Shown piece after piece: positions 55,501 to 63,936 of a DNA stretch of 64,000 nucleotides. The notes below the pieces were generated by a model. It was given only the letters and a program-made list of their open reading frames with translations. It made no database searches and was not told the origin of the DNA. The translations under genes were made by a program, and so were the position numbers. Every line of letters starts with the position of its first letter. Position 1 is the first letter of the stretch. This DNA comes from Lingula anatina (taxonomy: Eukaryota > Brachiopoda > Lingulata > Lingulida > Lingulidae). The stretch spans positions 121,800 to 185,799 of the forward strand of contig NW_019775867.1 of NCBI RefSeq assembly GCF_001039355.2. The letters are read 5' to 3'.

Positions 55501-58500
55501 CACTTTCTCTCTCTCTGCTCCTTTCCCTACTTCTTTGCCTAAATTGACTACGGTTGTCCTCCCTTGCCTGAAAAGAAACTTTTCTATCATTAGTATTGGT
55601 TGTTACAGCTTGAACACTTGCACACTTAGTGACCAGCTGGCTCAACTGGCTCATTATATCCTTGTGCATTTCCGCAAACTGTGACATGACACTGGCCATG
55701 TTCACAACTTCAGTCTGGGCCACTGTTGGTGCTGGCTCCTGACTTGGGCTGCATGCAGAGGCAGCGTCTGCCAGAGTGGCAGCCTCCTGCAAGTCTCTCA
55801 AGTTTTGGGGGTTTTTCATAATTATGGCTGTCCTTATAGAAGGATCAACTTTCGTAGCTCTGGGACAAACAGTTAGTTCTGGGACAAATAAGGAACTGTT
55901 CTAGAACTTAATCATCAGGTCACATGCCCCCCCCCCCAATACTTGTTTGGATAGTGTGCAGTATCCTAGGTAAAAGTTAACCAAGGAGTTACAGCTTTCG
56001 TTTCCAGTCACAACAGTTGTAAACTCCTTCAGTTACCTAAGTCCAAAGTCCACAGGTAGAGAAGTCTGATGTAGTTCAAATTCTAAGGTTCAGTGAAATC
56101 ATGAGGGAGAAGAATAATTTTTCTGCATGAGCAGTTGCTCAGGTAGATGGCTATAAATGGGTTCATAATAGGGATGTGCTTACAGTAATAACTCAATCTT
56201 TTCAATGGAGGAAAATTGTGAATTTTATAGATACTGTATTTTTTTAATCTTAAATTCTTGAAATTTGAACATTCTTATTGAGTGTTGGCAACAAACTGAG
56301 AAGCAGGCTATGTTTTATATCAATTCTATATGGTAAAAGAACCACTAATACTATACAAAATTTTTTTAATGATTCTAAAATTATAAGGCCATGTTACGTT
56401 TCTAGAAATCAACTACAATCTGACTGATCTCCACATTAATTTCTCTGCACTTGTGCAATCCGATTATTATTACCATTATAATGAAGATGTCCACATAATA
56501 AAAACTGCAGCCCTGGTAGAGGGTACCAGGGCCACTTTACTGATCATAATCTCGCACATTGGGCCCAAATATAGTGCTTGAGTAAAAATCCTTTTTTTCT
56601 TGGTTCACAATAACCAACATTCACCATTTATGCAATATAGTAACTAGCACAAAATTCGTCCGGAAAAGTAACAGAAAGCCTAGCGACAAAGAGACAACTT
56701 CTATTGCATGAAATTCAAACCACTGGAAGTTCTAAGCTCTTCCCATTTCATGAATTTCGACTAAAACGATTTTTCCCTTATTTTAATGTATTACTTCTGT
56801 ACAAAATCCAAGGTACATTACCATATTTGTCAACATTGAAAAAACTCTGCCATACACTCCTTTTTTCACAGATGAGTTGCACCTATTCTTGTATATGAGA
56901 GTGTATTGTTCATGTAGTGCTAGTATAATAATAGTGGTAGTCGGTTAAGTAGTGGCCCAGCACTGAGAAAGCATTGAATTGAATGGGGGGAAGCAGCACC
57001 ACCACAGCTGATGCAGCTGTTTTTGACATAAACAGTCAGTTCATGACCTCAATCCAAACTAGTGCATTACACACGTCTACTGAGGCTACATGCAGCCTGA
57101 CAGTTAGCACAACATGTGACCTGCTACTTCTCAGTGGCTGGAAGCAGCACTGACACCAAGCACAGCCAGTTGTGAGAGGAGTCCACCCTCAGCTGCCACT
57201 CCAATTCATGTCTTTTTATGCTTACATTAATACTAAAGTAAATGTAAAAAGCAAAATAGGAGTGCTTCGTGCTGATTATTTAGTCAAAGAAAGGGGAATG
57301 ATGTATACATCTGACCTCTTTGTTGTTGCTTTGATGTGAGATCTGCAGTCCTCACTTCTGGTTTTATATGTTGGCATATGCAGTTAGACCAGTTAGATAG
57401 GCCTGATAGGCTATACTGACAATAGTAAAATCTTCCAGTTTACAGCCTTTTCAAACTAAGATAACTGAGACTGTTATCAGTAGTCAGCTGCTGAGACAAC
57501 AGAGGGAGAAGCTTCCCCTTCTGTGGAAAAAAACAGTGGTGGTGAGAGTGGCGTCATTGGCCAGGGCAGCACTAGACAAGGTGATATGACTGTGGAGTTG
57601 AAGAAGCTGAAGATGGTGGTGGCACCACTGGTGATCACAGTGGTATTTTTCGTGTTATTTGTGGTATTGGTACATCCAGCAAGGAACAAGAACCTAGAAC
57701 TAGATGAAGCAAAGGAATTTATGCTGCCTACTTACAAGTATGCTTAATAGGTTGTATTGTTAATGTACATTTTGATAAACATTAATAGTATTTCAGAACT
57801 AAAACTTAAGGTTTCAGACATGGTGTTTTAAATTATTTAGGAAAATCACAAATTTTAACCAAAGTATTTAAACCTGTCCATCATTGGGAAAATAGGCTGT
57901 TAATCTTTCCTGAGCTTTGCAGTATTCTTTATGTATACAGAGGTAGGGTGTTGTTTTAAAGCTTGGTCTAAGAAAAACTGTATGCATATGAATTCAAAAA
58001 GGAATAATGGCTCCTTGTTACAATCTCAACTTGATCCCCCTAGATTTTCAGCTCTTTCAATCCATTTGCCTGTGTATGATGTGTCTCGCAATGTGCCTTT
58101 GTCACATTTTTGGACATTTAATGCTATATATCTCTCAAACTACAGGAATTATGGGGAAAGTTACAATAGAAGTCCGAACGCAAGTCATATGTGAAGATTT
58201 CAAATGTGCCTGTGGATTATTCACCTCTATTTCAAGGTCAAATGGGACAAAATTTTATAAACATTAATTTTTTCTGTGAAAAACTGTTTGTGCTGATTTT
58301 CAGAGACTACAGAGACTTATGCTTTTATATTATCAAGAGGAGTTACACTTGGAGTCTCCTTTCACCTTTGAGTTTGGGGTCAATCAGTGCATGTTCACCA
58401 GAGAAACGACCATAAAAATGCAGAAACTGAAAACTCTTCTGGACCCGTAAAAGCTAAAAATGTATTGTTTGTTATATTTAGTAAACCTTGTCAACTAAAG

Positions 58501-59425
58501 ACAGTTCCCATTTTTTAAATATTCTGATTGGTTGTCTGCCTGGATGGAAAAGATAGAGAGGTGAGAGGAGTTCTGAAGCATCAAAAGGTAGTTCAGCATG
58601 GTGTAGGTCTTTTCTACTAAACAAAAAAGATGAACATTACAGTATAAGGTTGGAATAAGATCCCTCACATCAAAAAAAAAAATAATAAAAGATTGCTAGA
58701 AAAATTAAGTGCAGGGCCTTCATTTTGATAAGAGTTAACGAAGCTCTGGAAATCACAGTTCCATATTTTGATAAGAGTTAACGAAGCTCTGGAAATCACA
58801 GTTCCATATTTAGCACATGGTCATGTTTAGTTAAGTGACTGATGAGATCAAATGTTTAACGTGTCAGACAGGAGAGGGTCTACAGGTGACAGTTTTAGCT
58901 TTATAATGCTTCAATATCCTATAATTATGTATCAACTCTTATAATGTATCAATTCTTATTGTACTTGTAGTTATTATTAAACTTGAATAGGAACTCATAT
59001 ATTGGGGATCGTAATGTGATCTTGAATTTGAACTTTGATCTACTTCTCAGCTTTATCTCACTGGTGGTACAATATCTGGGGGAGGTATTGCCTCTCTGAT
59101 CCTCTGGTATAATTATGTTTTTAAAATATTTGCTTCTATTATCTAGACACTCCCCCAGGGGTCAGAAAAGTCACCAGCATCGTCATAACCTTGATAGCCT
59201 GGCCAGCATGACAACCTATACAAAGCAGCAAAGCATATCTTCCTCTGGGACCAGCTCAAACTCTCCCACAGACCATCCAAATACCTCTGCCATCAAAACA
59301 CATGAATGGAATCCACTCTACAAGCAGGCTAAAGAGGAGACCAATGGCAGAATGCCAGAAGGCGAGGGGGATGAGGCTGTCCAAAGTAGGATGGTGCATA
59401 CCTTCTTCTCTAACATGAAACCTAG
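35668..59425 (+). CDS. PLEKHA8: PLEKHA8/FAPP2-like PI4P-binding glycolipid transfer protein (partial)
   Basis: Exons found: 35668-35707, 40817-40933, 43090-43289, 46718-46918, 49879-49910 and 59147-59425, all with agreeing phases. Residues 1-~100 form a PH domain of FAPP type ([56 protein letters not shown]). Lys7 and Arg18, which contact PI4P in FAPP proteins, are present. Later parts contain a helical block ([14 protein letters not shown]) and a Ser/Thr-rich linker. The last exon ends [12 protein letters not shown], the first segment of the GLTP fold (human TFFSTM). FAPP2 binds PI4P and ARF at the trans-Golgi and moves glucosylceramide. The GLTP motif favours PLEKHA8 over the shorter PLEKHA3. 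One exon is probably in the N gap and the GLTP domain lies beyond the right edge. Confidence 0.92.
35912..36047. repeat. Two direct copies of a CTTTCGGCC/GGCCTTCTTCAGG motif with poly-A
   Basis: AATCCAAGCTTTCG-CCCC-TAGGCCTTCTTCAGGGATTTTGAAAA occurs at 35912 and 35986 (74 apart), each followed by an A-run. The reverse strand contains CTGAAGA, a GGCC/GGCC stem and GAAA, reminiscent of a hammerhead core. Confidence 0.75.
36840..39540 (+). repeat. Family C repeats filling PLEKHA8 intron 1
   Basis: Successive blocks: CAGATGTGTCTGTACATATT, CATAAAACGCAGGTCAAGTT, AAACTCACAGGAGTAATTGA, AATGGAAATAAACTCATATC, TATTGCATCAAAATTTAAAG, then two near-identical units around 38370-38530 and 38690-38840 (AAATAGAAGAAAACACAATT), ending TCTGTACATTTGACAGCTTT at 39480. 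Confidence 0.78.
39736..39833. repeat. (GT)n-(TA)n-(T)n compound microsatellite
   Basis: GT run 39736-39770, TA run 39774-39820, then poly-T to 39833. Confidence 0.93.
39976..40471. mobile_element. Foldback element with microsatellite arms
   Basis: Inverted arms 40226-40276 and 40311-40359 (GAGACATGCAAGAACCC with GGGTTATTGCATGTCTC; GGGCATACCCAGAAGG with CCTTCTGGGTATGCCC). Outside them are AATAAATAAATAAA and CTCC(A/G)GACTGTTGAGCA segments, also inverted, each next to a (TA)n run (40118, 40440). A family A terminus sits at 39976-40042. Confidence 0.7.
40118..40198. repeat. (TA)n-(CA)n microsatellite
   Basis: TA run to about 40149 then CA run to 40198. Confidence 0.92.
40440..40530. repeat. 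(TA)n-(GA)n microsatellite
   Basis: TA run to 40471 then GA run to 40530. Confidence 0.92.
40817..40933 (+). CDS. PLEKHA8: PLEKHA8 exon 2: PH domain
   Basis: Reads [20 protein letters not shown], then [14 protein letters not shown]. Arg18 of the protein sits in WQSRWF. The acceptor is TTTTTAG and the donor is ATTG/GTGAGT. Confidence 0.95.
41155..41405 (+). pseudogene. Non-LTR retrotransposon RT fragment
   Basis: Plus frame reads [16 protein letters not shown], like the common RT block NGTPIEQVSSFKYLGS. In another frame about 150 bases on, [11 protein letters not shown] resembles KIRLLKAYVW, the next conserved block. Frameshifts and stops lie between. PLEKHA8 intron. Confidence 0.65.
41455..41890 (+). 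repeat. Family A internal fragment
   Basis: GGTGCATTTTCATGGGAGAA, GTAGAGCTTGTCAAGTGCAA, GACCTTTGACTTACTTTC, GGCAGAGATA: same order as family A at 1660-2420. Confidence 0.65.
42040..42420 (+). repeat. Degenerate tandem repeat
   Basis: Motif GAAAATTGC(C/T)TTCTC with CTCAGAT and AACAATCTCC recurs about five times with 55-85 base spacing (42137, 42190, 42268, 42350, 42407). Not seen elsewhere in the window. Confidence 0.6.
43090..43289 (+). CDS. PLEKHA8: PLEKHA8 exon 3: end of PH domain
   Basis: Reads [20 protein letters not shown], then [20 protein letters not shown] and [11 protein letters not shown]. The last block aligns with SLKTKMSELR of human FAPP. An internal GT at 43252 could be an alternative donor, but using 43289 keeps the LKTK homology and phase 0. 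Confidence 0.92.
43515..43600 (+). repeat. Minimal family A remnant
   Basis: TTGCACCACAAGGATGAGCA, GGGGGTACACATGACCC and TATCGCCGTTCGGATCCTAT look like the two family A ends fused with the middle deleted. Confidence 0.5.
43850..44820. mobile_element. DNA element remnant cut by N gap
   Basis: Starts around GGGGTCGCGCTAGCACTCGC. The far portion 44690-44820 (CGGATGAGGTTTTTCCGACT, ATTTGTGGATTTCCGAC, GCATACCTGAGATTGATGCA) is the reverse of 9180-9312. No intact transposase. Boundaries uncertain. Confidence 0.45.
44837..45744. other. Assembly gap (908 N)
   Basis: Run of unknown bases inside the PLEKHA8 intron between exons 43090-43289 and 46718-46918. Both flanking exons are phase 0, so a complete phase-0 exon could be hidden here. 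Confidence 0.99.
45745..46315 (+). repeat. Family C fragment
   Basis: CTCATGGTCCTGAAACTG, GTTGTGCATGATTAAAATTC, TATTATTGCGTCAAAATTGA, TCTGTACATTTGACAGCTTT. Confidence 0.7.
46718..46918 (+). CDS. PLEKHA8: PLEKHA8 exon: post-PH helical region
   Basis: 67 codons reading [39 protein letters not shown], then a Ser/Pro/Thr-rich tail and FTVHGHLKK. It matches human SSLLSATCNTFITTLEECV. It starts in phase 0, and the missing LYCDLLMQQV-type exon should precede it. Confidence 0.92.
47280..49610 (+). repeat. Family C repeats filling PLEKHA8 intron
   Basis: Contains several family C blocks (AGATGTGTCTGTACATAAAC; GTGACTTTGACCCTACATG; TATTGTATCAAAATTGAAT; TTATTATTGCATCAAAATTG) ending TATATTTTACAGCTTTGCTG at 49580. 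Interrupted at 47460-47640 by the repeat shared with 14900-15050. Confidence 0.72.
49879..49910 (+). CDS. PLEKHA8: PLEKHA8 micro-exon
   Basis: 32-nt exon reading [10 protein letters not shown] plus two bases of Lys, acceptor TTTATAG and donor AA/GTAAGT. It takes phase 0 to phase 2, exactly matching exon 59147, where the joined frame reads SIDKHSPRGQK. Resembles the basic/serine linker of FAPP proteins (KRSVSHPGS). Confidence 0.72.
49955..50304. mobile_element. Foldback MITE (ATATGCTGAAA ends)
   Basis: GATATGCTGAAAACTTTTC at the left and GTTTCAGCATGTCTG at the right are inverted. Internally, CCGGACATTTGGACCGG and CCGATCGGTCCGAC, GTCGGACCG and CCGGTCCAGAC also pair. About 350 bp, immediately after PLEKHA8 micro-exon 49879-49910. 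Confidence 0.65.
50932..52260 (-). mobile_element. hAT-like DNA transposon remnant (1.33 kb)
   Basis: Perfect 15-bp inverted ends: CAGGGAGGGAAATGG and CCATTTCCCTCCCTG. Flanking 8-mers ATTTCAGT and TAATCAGT agree in the last five positions, a plausible worn 8-bp target duplication as for hAT elements. Minus-strand frames 52213-51869 and 51629-51390 ([20 protein letters not shown]) look like fragments of an element-encoded or captured protein. No DDE or hATC domain is seen. Confidence 0.68.
52337..52898. mobile_element. Complete Harbinger-like foldback element B1 (562 bp)
   Basis: Ends GGCCGCATTCACATCGAGAA and its exact inverse TTCTCGATGTGAATGCGGCC, flanked on both sides by TTA (52334-52336, 52899-52901). 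The inversion continues inward (AAATATGGCGGACGTACATG / CATGTACGTCCACCATATTT; TCTCGGCTCCATTCGCC-type blocks; GTGCGCATGC / GCATTCGCAC), so nearly the whole element is a hairpin. TTA duplication and GGCC ends fit PIF/Harbinger. Confidence 0.85.
53031..53441. mobile_element. Family B3 element
   Basis: CTCACAGGG at the left and TGCTCACAGGG at the right; blocks GGCAATTGGCAATCCTAGGC, ATTCCGCAAGCTCCATAC and GCGGAGACATCCGAG match 690-780. Ends are direct rather than inverted as far as I can see. Confidence 0.5.
54007..54223 (+). mobile_element. Harbinger-like MITE (family B2), full copy
   Basis: TTA then GGCTCTATTCCCATAGATTT at the left; TCTATGGAAATGGGGTG then TTA at the right. Inner inverted blocks TAGATC / GATCTA, TCCCGCCTACTACAAGCTGT, CTGACAGCTATTTAGCG. 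~217 bp. Confidence 0.82.
54955..55260 (-). pseudogene. Tc1/mariner transposase C-terminal remnant
   Basis: Minus frame reads [20 protein letters not shown], then [19 protein letters not shown], the hallmark end of a Tc1 DDE transposase, then [13 protein letters not shown] and, after a stop, IRSMRR-like sequence. The N-terminal and central parts are missing. The 5' side is cut at ~55258 by the repeat next to the gag fragment. Confidence 0.88.
55258..55350. repeat. Direct repeat, copy 1
   Basis: CAACTTTCGTAGCTCTGGGA through CATCAGGTCACATGCCCCCC. Repeated at 55848-55938. It runs into a poly-C and a single N at 55353. Confidence 0.88.
55367..55819 (-). pseudogene. Retrotransposon gag fragment with CCHC zinc knuckles
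   Basis: Open frame of 150 residues: a Gln/Ala/Thr-rich start, a coiled-coil-like stretch ([20 protein letters not shown]), an Arg/Ser/Glu-rich basic block ([17 protein letters not shown]) and a zinc-knuckle region, [15 protein letters not shown] followed by [14 protein letters not shown], the last a perfect CX2CX4HX4C. Typical nucleocapsid end of an LTR-retrotransposon Gag. No protease or RT neighbours, so a fragment. Confidence 0.8.
55848..55938. repeat. Direct repeat, copy 2
   Basis: Same ~90 bases as 55258-55350, here followed by unique sequence after the poly-C. Confidence 0.88.
55939..58000. other. PLEKHA8 intron, largely unassigned
   Basis: A stretch near 56700-56800 (CATGAAATTC, CTTCCCATTTCATGAATTTC) resembles 1970-2050. 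An isolated open frame at 57523-57747 with a hydrophobic stretch has no splice phase fit to PLEKHA8. Nothing else seen. Confidence 0.45.
58013..59106 (+). mobile_element. Family A element, diverged copy
   Basis: TTGTTACAATCTCAACTTG, GGAATTATGGGGAAAGTTAC, TTTCAAGGTCAAATGGG, TTTGGGGTCAATCAGTGCAT, and at the end CTGGTGGTACAATATCTGGG, GCCTCTCTGATCCTCTGG. It ends 40 bases before the PLEKHA8 exon at 59147. Contains a 43-bp tandem duplication (58722-58807). Confidence 0.7.
58722..58807. repeat. 43-bp exact tandem duplication
   Basis: ATTTTGATAAGAGTTAACGA through AATCACAGTTCCAT occurs twice head to tail without a mismatch. Confidence 0.9.
59147..59425 (+). CDS. PLEKHA8: PLEKHA8 exon: linker and start of GLTP domain
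   Basis: Reads [20 protein letters not shown], a Ser/Thr-rich stretch, then [20 protein letters not shown] and KP. TFFS-M begins the glycolipid-transfer fold in FAPP2. The acceptor is TTATCTAG and the donor is CTAG/GTAATT (phase 2). No following GLTP exon is recognisable up to 64000. Confidence 0.9.
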
Positions 59426-59629
59426 GTAATTCAAAGGTGGTTTTCTATTATTAAAGATATTGTGATTGTGAATGAGTTTGATTATAGAATACAATTATTG
59501 CTACCTCTTTCACAAATGATGGTACAATGTGTGACAAAAATTTGAGTTTTCTTTGACATTTCTAACCTTGTAACTCCATAAGTAGAATAGATACATCCAC
59601 GGTATTTGCATCATTGATGATGTCATAGA

Positions 59630-59808
59630 CTGCATGCCCAGAGATTTAGATCAATCCATCTGGATCAACCTAACTCCCTGGGGGTTCACACTAAATTGCT
59701 ATTAGCCGAGGGCGCACCATAGTTAATTACCCCCTTACAGCTAGTGTGACTCCCCAGGGGGATAGATCGATCTAAATGTCTATGGGAATGGGGTCATAAT
59801 CACATCCA
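59630..59808 (-). repeat. Harbinger-like MITE (family B2), diverged
   Basis: CCTAACTCCCTGGGGGTTCA, AGTTAATTACCCCCTTACAG, AGATCGATCTAAATGTCTAT and GGGAATGGGGTCATAA match family B2 in reverse with an internal deletion. Confidence 0.75.
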
Positions 59809-60118
59809 TAACCAAATAAACCCTGAAGACCCTGATGCCAATTTGACATTAACACTTATTTTCTTAACATTTATTTCATGAAAGTGGAATGATAGCCTTT
59901 TTACCAAATTGCTTGATAAGTGATTTTATTTCTGTGAAATTTATAGTTAGATGTGGGGAGGGGGGGAGTGGAAATTAGCTGGGGAAAGATAAAACTTGTA
60001 GCAGTAAGCCCGACCAAAAATTTAAAATAAATGTTGAGTCCTGCAGCTGTATACTAATTTCAAATAATCAATGGATAAATTCATCAATAGATATGCCAAC
60101 TCATTTTAGTAATGTTAT

Positions 60119-61712
60119 GTACAGTAATATGCCAAACAATTCGACCAAGATTAATTAATAAATTTCAAAGAAACGTCATTTTGGTCGAATTGATCAAAAT
60201 ATAAAAATAAAAACCTTTGAAAATGTCAGATTGTTTGGGGCATCTGTTAAAACGTCCATCTTACCCAAAGTGCAATTTTCGCTTATCATGTGTTTCAGGC
60301 ACATTTTAACCTCCTATTTAAATCTCATTTTTGCTGTGTACAATATTTGCTAACATTACGTGAGATTAAAATAGACAAAAGTTTGTAATTTCCATCTATT
60401 TATTTCATGACACTCTTCACTATTCATTACACAAAAGGGACTCTTTTTTTCCCCCGAGACGGGTGTTGTAAACAATGCCCGTTCTCTTATATTTGAAACC
60501 AGTAGCTTTAGTGGATTCAAACCATTTACATGATTTAAAAATCATGTCATATTAAACATTGAGAAAAGGCAATCTACGGGGGCCTACCTGTGCTGATAGA
60601 CATATGTTGTAGGACTTCTGATTTTCTTATTTTTATACACTAGCTGTGCATAAGTCCCGGTGCATATTCAAAACCCCACTGATACAATCCGAACATAAAA
60701 TAATCATTTATTGGCCATAATTTTCACAAAACAGGTGCATTTATAATTTAAAGTTAAAATCAATCAAGTGCAAAAATGAGAGACTGGTCTGATCTGGTCT
60801 GCTCCAGCATATCTAGCGCAGACCACATGTTAATGAAGACTGTTCTTTTGTGGTGGAGGGGTCATAGGAATGGTGTTCTTCATGGATTACTCTCAATAAT
60901 ATCAACGTTTAATGCCCCTTTTACTGCCATATAAGTAACTGTATTTTCTTAAAAGTAGATGGGGTAGACGTCATTTTTATTGTTCACAAATCTATTTTCC
61001 ATGTCGGTGAAAAGCTCACATGTATTTGTCAGAATTTGACAGTGCATGGTATTTGGCACCAAGAAGTCTGGGTGGTCAATCCTGCTGATCTTTCGGTTGA
61101 CTGTAGTAAATGTAGGATCTTGCGGTATTTGACTTCAAGCACGTATCCCCATCTGCATATATATTTCAGTCCAACTTGAAAATAAATTACTTATTCTTCT
61201 CCAACTTTTTATTGCTAGCAAACGCTATACGGTCTATGTGAAGGTGTTCTACGACATATCTAACCCACTGTCGATATTTGGTTTAATCTTGAGCAAATTT
61301 TTTTATTCTTCAAAATGCCCCCCCTTCTCACCAGTTACGTGCCCGACGAATCAGTCAGCGGAGGCAAGTCTGCTAAATTAGCAAAAACTTTATGTCTATA
61401 AGCATTATTATTGTCATCCGGCACAAAAGAAATGACAGGCACATCACGCTTCCAGATAAGATTTTCAATTAATTGTTTCTTCCTTATTGTCGAGAGCTAT
61501 TGAAAGCACAACAATTGACAATATTTCACTGGTTTGAAAGTTTACCAAGTCTTGCCAACAATATGGTTGAACAGTCGGAACAAGAAAAAAAATTCTGCCG
61601 CATGATTTTGATGATTGGTCTAAATGTTTGAGCCCAGAAAATATAATTTTAAAAAATAATTTCTTTGGTCGGATTGATTGCACCAGTCGAACTGTTTAGC
61701 ACATTACCATAG
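60119..61712. mobile_element. Family D DNA element, second copy (reverse)
   Basis: Ends GTACAGTAATATGCCAAACA and TTTAGCACATTACCATAG pair with the family D termini. Internal order is the reverse of 26552-28419 (GAAATGACAGGCAC, CAAACGCTATACGG, GAAAATTGCG-type region). About 270 bases shorter than the other copy. No intact transposase. Confidence 0.78.
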
Positions 61713-62139
61713 TTGATTGCTAAATCTTATGCTAATTAGATGTATGTAAGATGCGCTTCTCACAGCTTAGATCACTGCTCAATTATTTTCAGGTTCAAAC
61801 TGAATGCAAAGTTTTTGAAAAATAAATTTCTTTTCAAAGCAATGGCTTTTTTCACAATAGACATGGGAATTACTAACATTTTTCCATGCAGTACAATTAT
61901 TCTGCAAGGAACAATTATTAATTTTCAAACATTTTCCACACAGTACAATTATTTGGGTAGTATAATTACTAATTTCCTAAGATTTTTCCACACAGTACAA
62001 TTATTTGGATGGTACAATTATTTGGAACTTCATAGTATTCACACATTCTTCTAAATATAATTTTAAATTAGAATTAATGTTTGATTCATATATTAAATTA
62101 GGCAGAATAAAGTAGGGCAGGCTGATTTCAGGGAGGGCT

Positions 62140-63215
62140 AGTACCCAGCAGACATAGTGACATTGGATCAACGTTGAAAACAGGTTGAGATGTTGAATCG
62201 CTGTTGATCTACCTGAATTCAATGTCAAATCAATGTTGATCCAGCCACGTCAAAACGCCGTCATAATGTGACGTTGACTCAACATTGTATTTTGGTCATT
62301 GACTCAACGTTGTTGTTTGGTCGTCGTGATGCAAGACATGGATCGTAATTTAAAATATTAATTATTGAAAACATGATACTTTGTTTATCAATACTGTAAC
62401 TTACTTTATCAAAATATTAAAAACGGTGTTTTAAAGTAAAATGGACAGTTGTTTTGTGTCTTTAGTGAACTTGCGAATTTTCTTAACTTGTTATTCAGAA
62501 ATATATTCCAATAAACTTCCTTGCAAGGTCAGCTAACACTAGGATGAATAAGTTGCTGTAAATGTGATAGAGTGAAGTTAATAAAGTTGACAGTTCTCGG
62601 TACCCTGTTATAGATAGGTTGAGGTGACTGTGACTTTGTTATATATATAAGAAAATAACTATATATATTAATCGAAACCTTGGAAATTTTAACTTAAAGG
62701 CCATACATATAAACCCTACATATATTTAGCCATCAAAAATGTCCTTCTGCTTAAAACATCCAGGCTAAAAAGGTGTACCATGCTTAGGTGCAAAACATGC
62801 TTAGGAGCTAAATGCGTTGAAAAAATCAGACAAAGCAGGCACTTGGATTTTTTTACAGTGTACGTTATAATTGTGTACCTGTGTTTTGTACCAAAAACAA
62901 AAAACATTTCAGGTCATTTTAATGTCTTTTCATGCAAGAATGTTGTCTAACAAGAATGTTGAAACAAAGTTGTTATCTGACATTGAGTCAACTTTCAAAT
63001 CCAATGTTAATCCAACGTATTATCAACGTTATGGTTCAACGTTGTTTCAATAATAAAAATTAATGTTAAAACAACATAATTTGCCCGCTGGGAATGTTGT
63101 TGTCTAACATTGATACAACGTTGTTATCTGACGTTGATGCAACTTTTCAATCCAACGTTTATCCAACGTCTTATCAATGTTATGGTTCAACGTTGTTTCA
63201 ATGATTTGCCAGCTG
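62140..63215. repeat. AACGTTG-rich repeat element
   Basis: Dense CAACGTTG / CAACATTG motifs at 62165-62310 and 62950-63200. Two long copies, 62955-63055 and 63100-63195, share GTTGTTATCTGAC, TCCAACGT and TTATGGTTCAACGTTGTTTC. GCCCGCTGGGA and GCCAGCTGGGT follow each. Looks like subterminal arrays of a DNA transposon; 62320-62930 between them is AT-rich and non-coding. Confidence 0.65.
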
Positions 63216-63889
63216 GGTAACTTCTTAGATGTGCCTGCCCTGTGGTCGGGCTATTGTTTCTGAAGAATTTACTACACTGTATAAACTTTTAAACTTTTTT
63301 CAAATGAATAGTCATGCCTTTGAACAATTGAAATGATACCTCTCATAAGTTTCTATGTGACACAGTTTCCGTGATATGCCCACATGAACACCCTCCCCTA
63401 TGCATTGGCAGCCATTTTGGAATTTTGGCACTTTGCCATGGGTGGTTTCCTGTAAAGAATTATCTGGGTTAATTTGGCCCAGAACTGGAATGGATTCAGT
63501 TGAAACACCTTTGTTAACATTTTTTTCCAACCCATGTCATTCGTTTACTGGACTAATGCTAAGAATCCTCACTTTCTCAGGTATACAGGTATATGTAGTG
63601 TAAAAAAAGGGTTTTTTATGATTCTATTGACTAGAGAAAATCTGCACCAGCCTGCACTAGGGCTACTTGAAGTCACTGGGGCCGTTTGATATCTTGCACT
63701 TGAGTCTTACACGCAACTGTCAACATCAGTTTTGTTGCTACATCGCAAAATAAGGAAGTTATTTGCAACACTATTGCAAATTTTTTTAATGACAAAGATC
63801 ACTTTATGTTACCAGATTATCTCAATAATTTAAGAGCACCTTTAAAAGCCGTTAAACACTGTCTTAGCATTTCTAGAAATACATTTCTA
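63216..63889. other. Unassigned sequence downstream of PLEKHA8 exon 59147
   Basis: No GLTP-domain coding sequence or repeat recognised. Confidence 0.4.
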
Positions 63890-63936
63890 AATATCATTGC
63901 AGTTTGTTATATTCAATCATTCACATTATGTAATTA

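Noticed and set aside
57485-57750. Considered as a PLEKHA8 cassette exon
   Set aside because: The exon before it ends in phase 2 and the exon after starts in phase 2; no acceptor/donor pair here keeps an open frame with that phase. 49910 joins directly to 59147 in frame.
35668-59425. Calling the PH gene PLEKHA3 (FAPP1)
   Set aside because: The TFFS-M segment at the end of exon 59147-59425 is the start of the GLTP domain, present in PLEKHA8 but not PLEKHA3.
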